64,000 bases of DNA, taken from the NCBI GenBank assembly GCA_018136815.1, contig CM030939.1:434001-498000 (forward strand), given 5' to 3'. Shown piece after piece: positions 60,892 to 64,000 of this stretch. How positions within the stretch are numbered: the stretch's first letter is position 1; each line of letters starts with the position of its first letter. Under the pieces are notes generated by a model. It did not search any database. It was not told the DNA's origin and saw nothing but the letters and a program-made list of their open reading frames with translations. The translations under genes were made by a program, and so were the position numbers. The DNA is from Isochrysis galbana. Taxonomy: Eukaryota > Haptophyta > Isochrysidales > Isochrysidaceae.

Positions 60892-61380
60892 CTACTTGTC
60901 GCACTTCCGCATGTCCCACCGGTCAACCTGCAAACTCTCTTAGAGTTGACAGGCCTCATGCCGTAGTGGAGCCATTACGTCTTTATCGGCCTAATGAGAA
61001 TCCTTCGTCGGCCTATGCGTCATCTCGCTTGAGCTCGATTCAGTCCTGACGTATGCTTGTATCTTTCATTGGGAATGACGTCGGATGGGAAATAGGGATT
61101 CGCCTTTGGCGATGGGGGAGTATCAGAGTTTTCTTGTTATCCTAGTTTAATCCTAGTGCTGATGGACCGTGCCTCATCGGCAACGGAGCCCCTCCCCCGC
61201 GATGGGGGTGTGCGCGGTTGGCGCATGGCTCGTCCGGTGTATGTGGCTAGGGATGCTAGCCAACAAGACCTCTTACAAGACTACAATTTCTAACTGAAAC
61301 CTTCTCAAAAACCCTCTAGAGTATTGAAAGCGAGGTCTACCATATGGGTACTCTACGAATTACTTACTTAAGGTGGTTCT
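60892..61380 (+). other. Probable Copia 3' UTR/LTR remnant
   Basis: After the RNase H tail, a purine tract (GATGGGGGAG, 61111-61120) precedes TATCAGAGTT, as a polypurine tract precedes a 3' LTR. LTR limits cannot be fixed without a second copy. No gene is present up to the transposase. Confidence 0.4.
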
Positions 61381-61466
61381 AAAGGTTTTTTTCCGGGCGC
61401 GCGAGGAGGGGGGGGGGGTGCGCAGAGCGCAGAGCGTCCCGCGAGAGCTGGCTGGCGCGACGCCAA

Positions 61467-63938
61467 ATGGGCCGGAAGGGCAAGATCACCCAGAGGGGCT
61501 TCCAGAGAGGACACCCCGCGCACATTGCGCCGGCCGCCGGCCGCACCGCAGCACACACGGCGGCCGTCACACGCGCATCCGGCGAAGTTGCTCCGGAGGT
61601 CGCAATGCAGAGATGTGAGGGCCACAGTGCTGTCACCGTGACGACCACAGAGGGAAGGTTGGCACGGGCTGGTGAAGAGGGGCACGAGGCCCCCCCAGCG
61701 CTGGGATCCGATGCCGTCGCCCCTCTTGTAGAGCACATGCCCGCGCATCGGGAGCGAGCGGTGCCCTCCTTCGACTTTGGCTCCCCTGGAGGCAGGGGGG
61801 GGCTACGCAAGCAGGTTGTGCGTGGCAAGGCTTTGCCCTCCCCGGTGACTGAGGGCCCAGATATGCAGTACCTGATCAACGGCCGCGTGTTGGCGTCGAG
61901 CATTTGTGCGGTTCTCGCTTGCGCTGGCTGCCAAAAGAAGTGCAGTCTCGTGCCTGATGAGTCGCCCCCTGCGGCGTTGGTGTACGGTTCCTGGGGGCTG
62001 ACGGTTTGCCTGCGGTGCAGGCACTGTCGTCGAACATACAGCATCGGCTTGGGCGCAGAAAGAGTAGTCCCTACTGGAATAGTAGGTGAAGCCGTTCAAG
62101 TTGAAGGCTCAAATCGAGCGAAACGGCCTCGTAAAGTAAGCTTTTCCGGCGACGTGATGCGCGACGTGGCGGCGTGCTTGCTGTGCGGTCTCCTGCACGG
62201 TGCCTACACACGCTTGTGCACAGCCCAAGGCCGTCTGCCCATGTCGTTTCCCACCTTCCAACGCCATGTAGCCACCGCCGCGGTAGCTTTGGATCGCGCG
62301 GTAGGTGAGAGCATGAGGCTCGCGAAGCGCCTTGTCGTGGCATACGGCCATCTCATTAACAACGGCCTGCCAGTGATAGCATCTTTGGTCGTCACGAACG
62401 ATTGGTTCTGGCAAAAGAGAGGACACCATGCACTCCACGGCACGGGCACAATCTGCGACTTTACATCGGGCGGTGTTCTTGAGCGGTTGCACCTCAGCAA
62501 GAGTATGCCCAAGGGATGCGAGGAGGAGGAGTACGAAGATACCGCCAAATCCATGGACGCATATGGGTTTGAGGTGATGCTGCAGCGGCTTGTGCACTGG
62601 CTTGACACTGACGTGCCGGTTCTTGTTGCAGATCTCGGTTTGCAAGTTCAGCCAAAGTTTGACAGTGTCGTTCTCGACGGAGACGCGAGCACTAATGCGT
62701 TTGTCGAGAAGGTGAACGAGCGGGCACAGCAGTCCTCCGCTTCGCCCATTTGCGCAGGGGTGCGACCTCGGCCATGCGCAAATCATCTCGCGAAAAACGT
62801 GGGCAAGAAGTTGGGGGAGCTTGGAGCTCAACTCCACCGTACGTGCAGCTGCCCCGTCCGGCGCACTCGAGCAGGCGTGCCGTACAAGACGGGAGAGCGC
62901 GAGCATAGAGGCGTCCCTAACATGCAACACGCCCTCGTCAAGGTCTTGCAGGTTGGAGTTGGTGCTGCATTGCGAGGTGCAGCAGCGTGCGCGCGCGCCA
63001 ATGGCGGTAGCGTAGTGGACGCGGGTATTGCTGCAGTAGAGGAGTGCCTAATGCATGTGTTCAACATTCACATTGGCAAGGGTCCCTTGACCGGTGAGGA
63101 TCGCAGATGCAGGTTTCACGACATGCCCTACGAGTCTAGGCACTACATCACGTGCCCGGACCTGCAGGAAGCGTTGCTAGCATACGTAAGGAAAGCTATC
63201 TTCGATCACCGAGAGGCCATCTTCACTGCCAAGGGGGCTGTGACACAAAATAGCTCAGAGAGGGTCGGGAGTGTATGTCTTCTATATCGGGGGAAAGGGC
63301 AAAACATGGATGGCGTTCAATATGCCGCCTCGACGGACTGCGGACTGTTGCACGTCAACGGCACGGTGCTGCAAGTCCTGCGCATTGTCATGCGTGGGGC
63401 GGGGGTCGTCGACGCGGAGCTCGAAGCTTATGGGAGCTGGCAAGAACGTGTGTTCTACCACCTTGGGTTGAATGCATCCGTAGAGCAACGTGAACACTGG
63501 CAAGCAGATGCAGATCGACGAGCCCAACGTAGCCTTGCCCGGAGAGAGGACGAATACAAGAAGAGGAGAGCGGTGGCGCGACGGAAGCTCAAAGAGAAGC
63601 GCAACGGCGAACGAAAGGTGGCATCCAAGATGCACACATACAAGGCAGAAGCGGAAGTGGACGGTGATTGCCTTGGCATAGGTCTTGGTAAGGGAAAGGG
63701 GGTCGCTGAGAAAGGAGTTGCTGGCGCTTGTGCATGTTCGGTGGGAGCCAAGTGTGCGAACGCAGCGTGTCCTTGTGTTCGCGAGAAGGTACCCTGCACA
63801 CCTTCGTGTCACGGTGGTCGCCCGGCGTCAAAGTGCGGTCGTTGTAAAGTTGGCGATGTGGGTCCTCAGGACGTCGAGGACCAGTGCTCTGAGTGTGAAT
63901 CAAACGCTGCGTCAGTCAATAGTTGCATGCAAGAGTGA
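61467..63938 (+). CDS. Kolobok/Mutator-like transposase with C-terminal CXC cluster
   Basis: Intact single frame of 823 aa from ATG 61467 to TGA 63938. After a variable amino part comes a Cys module (CAGCQKKC, then CLRCRHCRRTY) and a DDE-type core. The first acidic position is probably in VTNDWFWQKRGHHALHGTGT with CDFTSGGVLERLHLSKSM; the second is in SVVLDGDASTNAFVEKVN, followed by CANHLAKNVGKKLGE. This order (strand, W..RGH...G....D..TG, then D-GD-x-S, then a C/NH-K-x-x-K helix) fits the Kolobok/Mutator-like superfamily. A basic coiled coil leads to a tesmin/CXC-type cluster near residues 753-795 (CACSVGAKCANAACPCVREK, then CTPSCHGG). The frame being unbroken suggests recent activity. Its 3' end and TIR lie beyond the window. 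Confidence 0.7.
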   Translation: MGRKGKITQRGFQRGHPAHIAPAAGRTAAHTAAVTRASGEVAPEVAMQRCEGHSAVTVTTTEGRLARAGEEGHEAPPALGSDAVAPLVEHMPAHRERAVPSFDFGSPGGRGGLRKQVVRGKALPSPVTEGPDMQYLINGRVLASSICAVLACAGCQKKCSLVPDESPPAALVYGSWGLTVCLRCRHCRRTYSIGLGAERVVPTGIVGEAVQVEGSNRAKRPRKVSFSGDVMRDVAACLLCGLLHGAYTRLCTAQGRLPMSFPTFQRHVATAAVALDRAVGESMRLAKRLVVAYGHLINNGLPVIASLVVTNDWFWQKRGHHALHGTGTICDFTSGGVLERLHLSKSMPKGCEEEEYEDTAKSMDAYGFEVMLQRLVHWLDTDVPVLVADLGLQVQPKFDSVVLDGDASTNAFVEKVNERAQQSSASPICAGVRPRPCANHLAKNVGKKLGELGAQLHRTCSCPVRRTRAGVPYKTGEREHRGVPNMQHALVKVLQVGVGAALRGAAACARANGGSVVDAGIAAVEECLMHVFNIHIGKGPLTGEDRRCRFHDMPYESRHYITCPDLQEALLAYVRKAIFDHREAIFTAKGAVTQNSSERVGSVCLLYRGKGQNMDGVQYAASTDCGLLHVNGTVLQVLRIVMRGAGVVDAELEAYGSWQERVFYHLGLNASVEQREHWQADADRRAQRSLARREDEYKKRRAVARRKLKEKRNGERKVASKMHTYKAEAEVDGDCLGIGLGKGKGVAEKGVAGACACSVGAKCANAACPCVREKVPCTPSCHGGRPASKCGRCKVGDVGPQDVEDQCSECESNAASVNSCMQE

Positions 63939-64000
63939 TATGTTCCCCCACGTGTGACATTCCGAGCTGCAACGCGTGCTAAGGTAGCGATAGAGCGTAG

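Noticed and set aside
61379..62930. Minus-strand ORFs over the transposase
   Set aside because: Shadows of the transposase frame, which has clear motifs on the plus strand.

Overview
This is nuclear DNA of a GC-rich, repeat-laden eukaryotic microalga. It has spliceosomal GT-AG introns and typical eukaryotic regulators (CDK11-like and Yak1-like kinases, DEAD-box helicase, UBX-domain protein, RRM and WD40 proteins). Three encoded proteins start with an ER-type signal peptide: Tic110, a rubredoxin and a C-terminally anchored membrane protein. Two of them are clearly plastid families, so the leaders look like the first half of bipartite targeting to a secondary (complex) plastid. With the GC bias and repeat style, a haptophyte is my best guess. 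The lineage is inferred, not proven.

Layout. 1-6000: the 3' end of a CDK11/CDK10-like kinase (+), a transposon-scarred spacer, then a divergent pair, an Sds3-like chromatin protein (-) and a six-exon single-RRM protein (+). 6000-9500: a Copia LTR/gag start, a hAT transposase remnant and a short tandem repeat beside a transposon end. 9523-11022: an intronless protein ending in a cytochrome b5 domain. 11386-16300: nested non-LTR retroelements with clear target-site duplications. 17245-18061: three-exon plastid rubredoxin (-). 19160-22510: Copia-derived pieces and a 423-bp-arm inverted repeat. 23493-25439: WW/DEAD-box/CCCH helicase (-). 26400-26960: second hAT fragment overrun by another repeat. 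28683-30137: FAF2/UBXD8-like protein (-). 30640-32390: a TSD-flanked insertion and a 355-bp tandem duplication. 34607-37944: four-exon Yak1-like kinase (-). 38500-42460: Copia LTR-like repeats, gag and zinc knuckle. 43164-46247: intronless Tic110 (-). 47100-49170: retroelement debris. 49386-50492: GT8-like glycosyltransferase (-). 50870-53500: repeats and an internally deleted non-LTR copy. 53987-54769: signal-peptide/C-terminal-anchor protein (-). 55617-56893: a 1.28-kb unit bounded by 51-bp perfect terminal inverted repeats. 57479-59097: five-exon WD40 protein (-). 59290-59700: palindromic and (TC)n/(CCCT)n repeats. 60709-60891: Copia RNase H tail. 61467-63938: intact 823-codon transposase with a CXC cysteine cluster (+).

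The host genes are ordinary single-copy-type genes that do not form a pathway; three of them serve or probably serve the plastid. The most unusual signal is a dispersed retroelement population whose copies begin with a short hairpin (A-A-C-T-A ... T-A-G-T-T type), usually followed at once by an ATGG, and end in oligo(T) on the coding strand. In the two cleanest insertions, 16-17-bp target duplications fix both ends. Other points of interest are the TIR element with its FRTDGV-containing ORF, the CXC transposase, and three host proteins with uncommon domain combinations.
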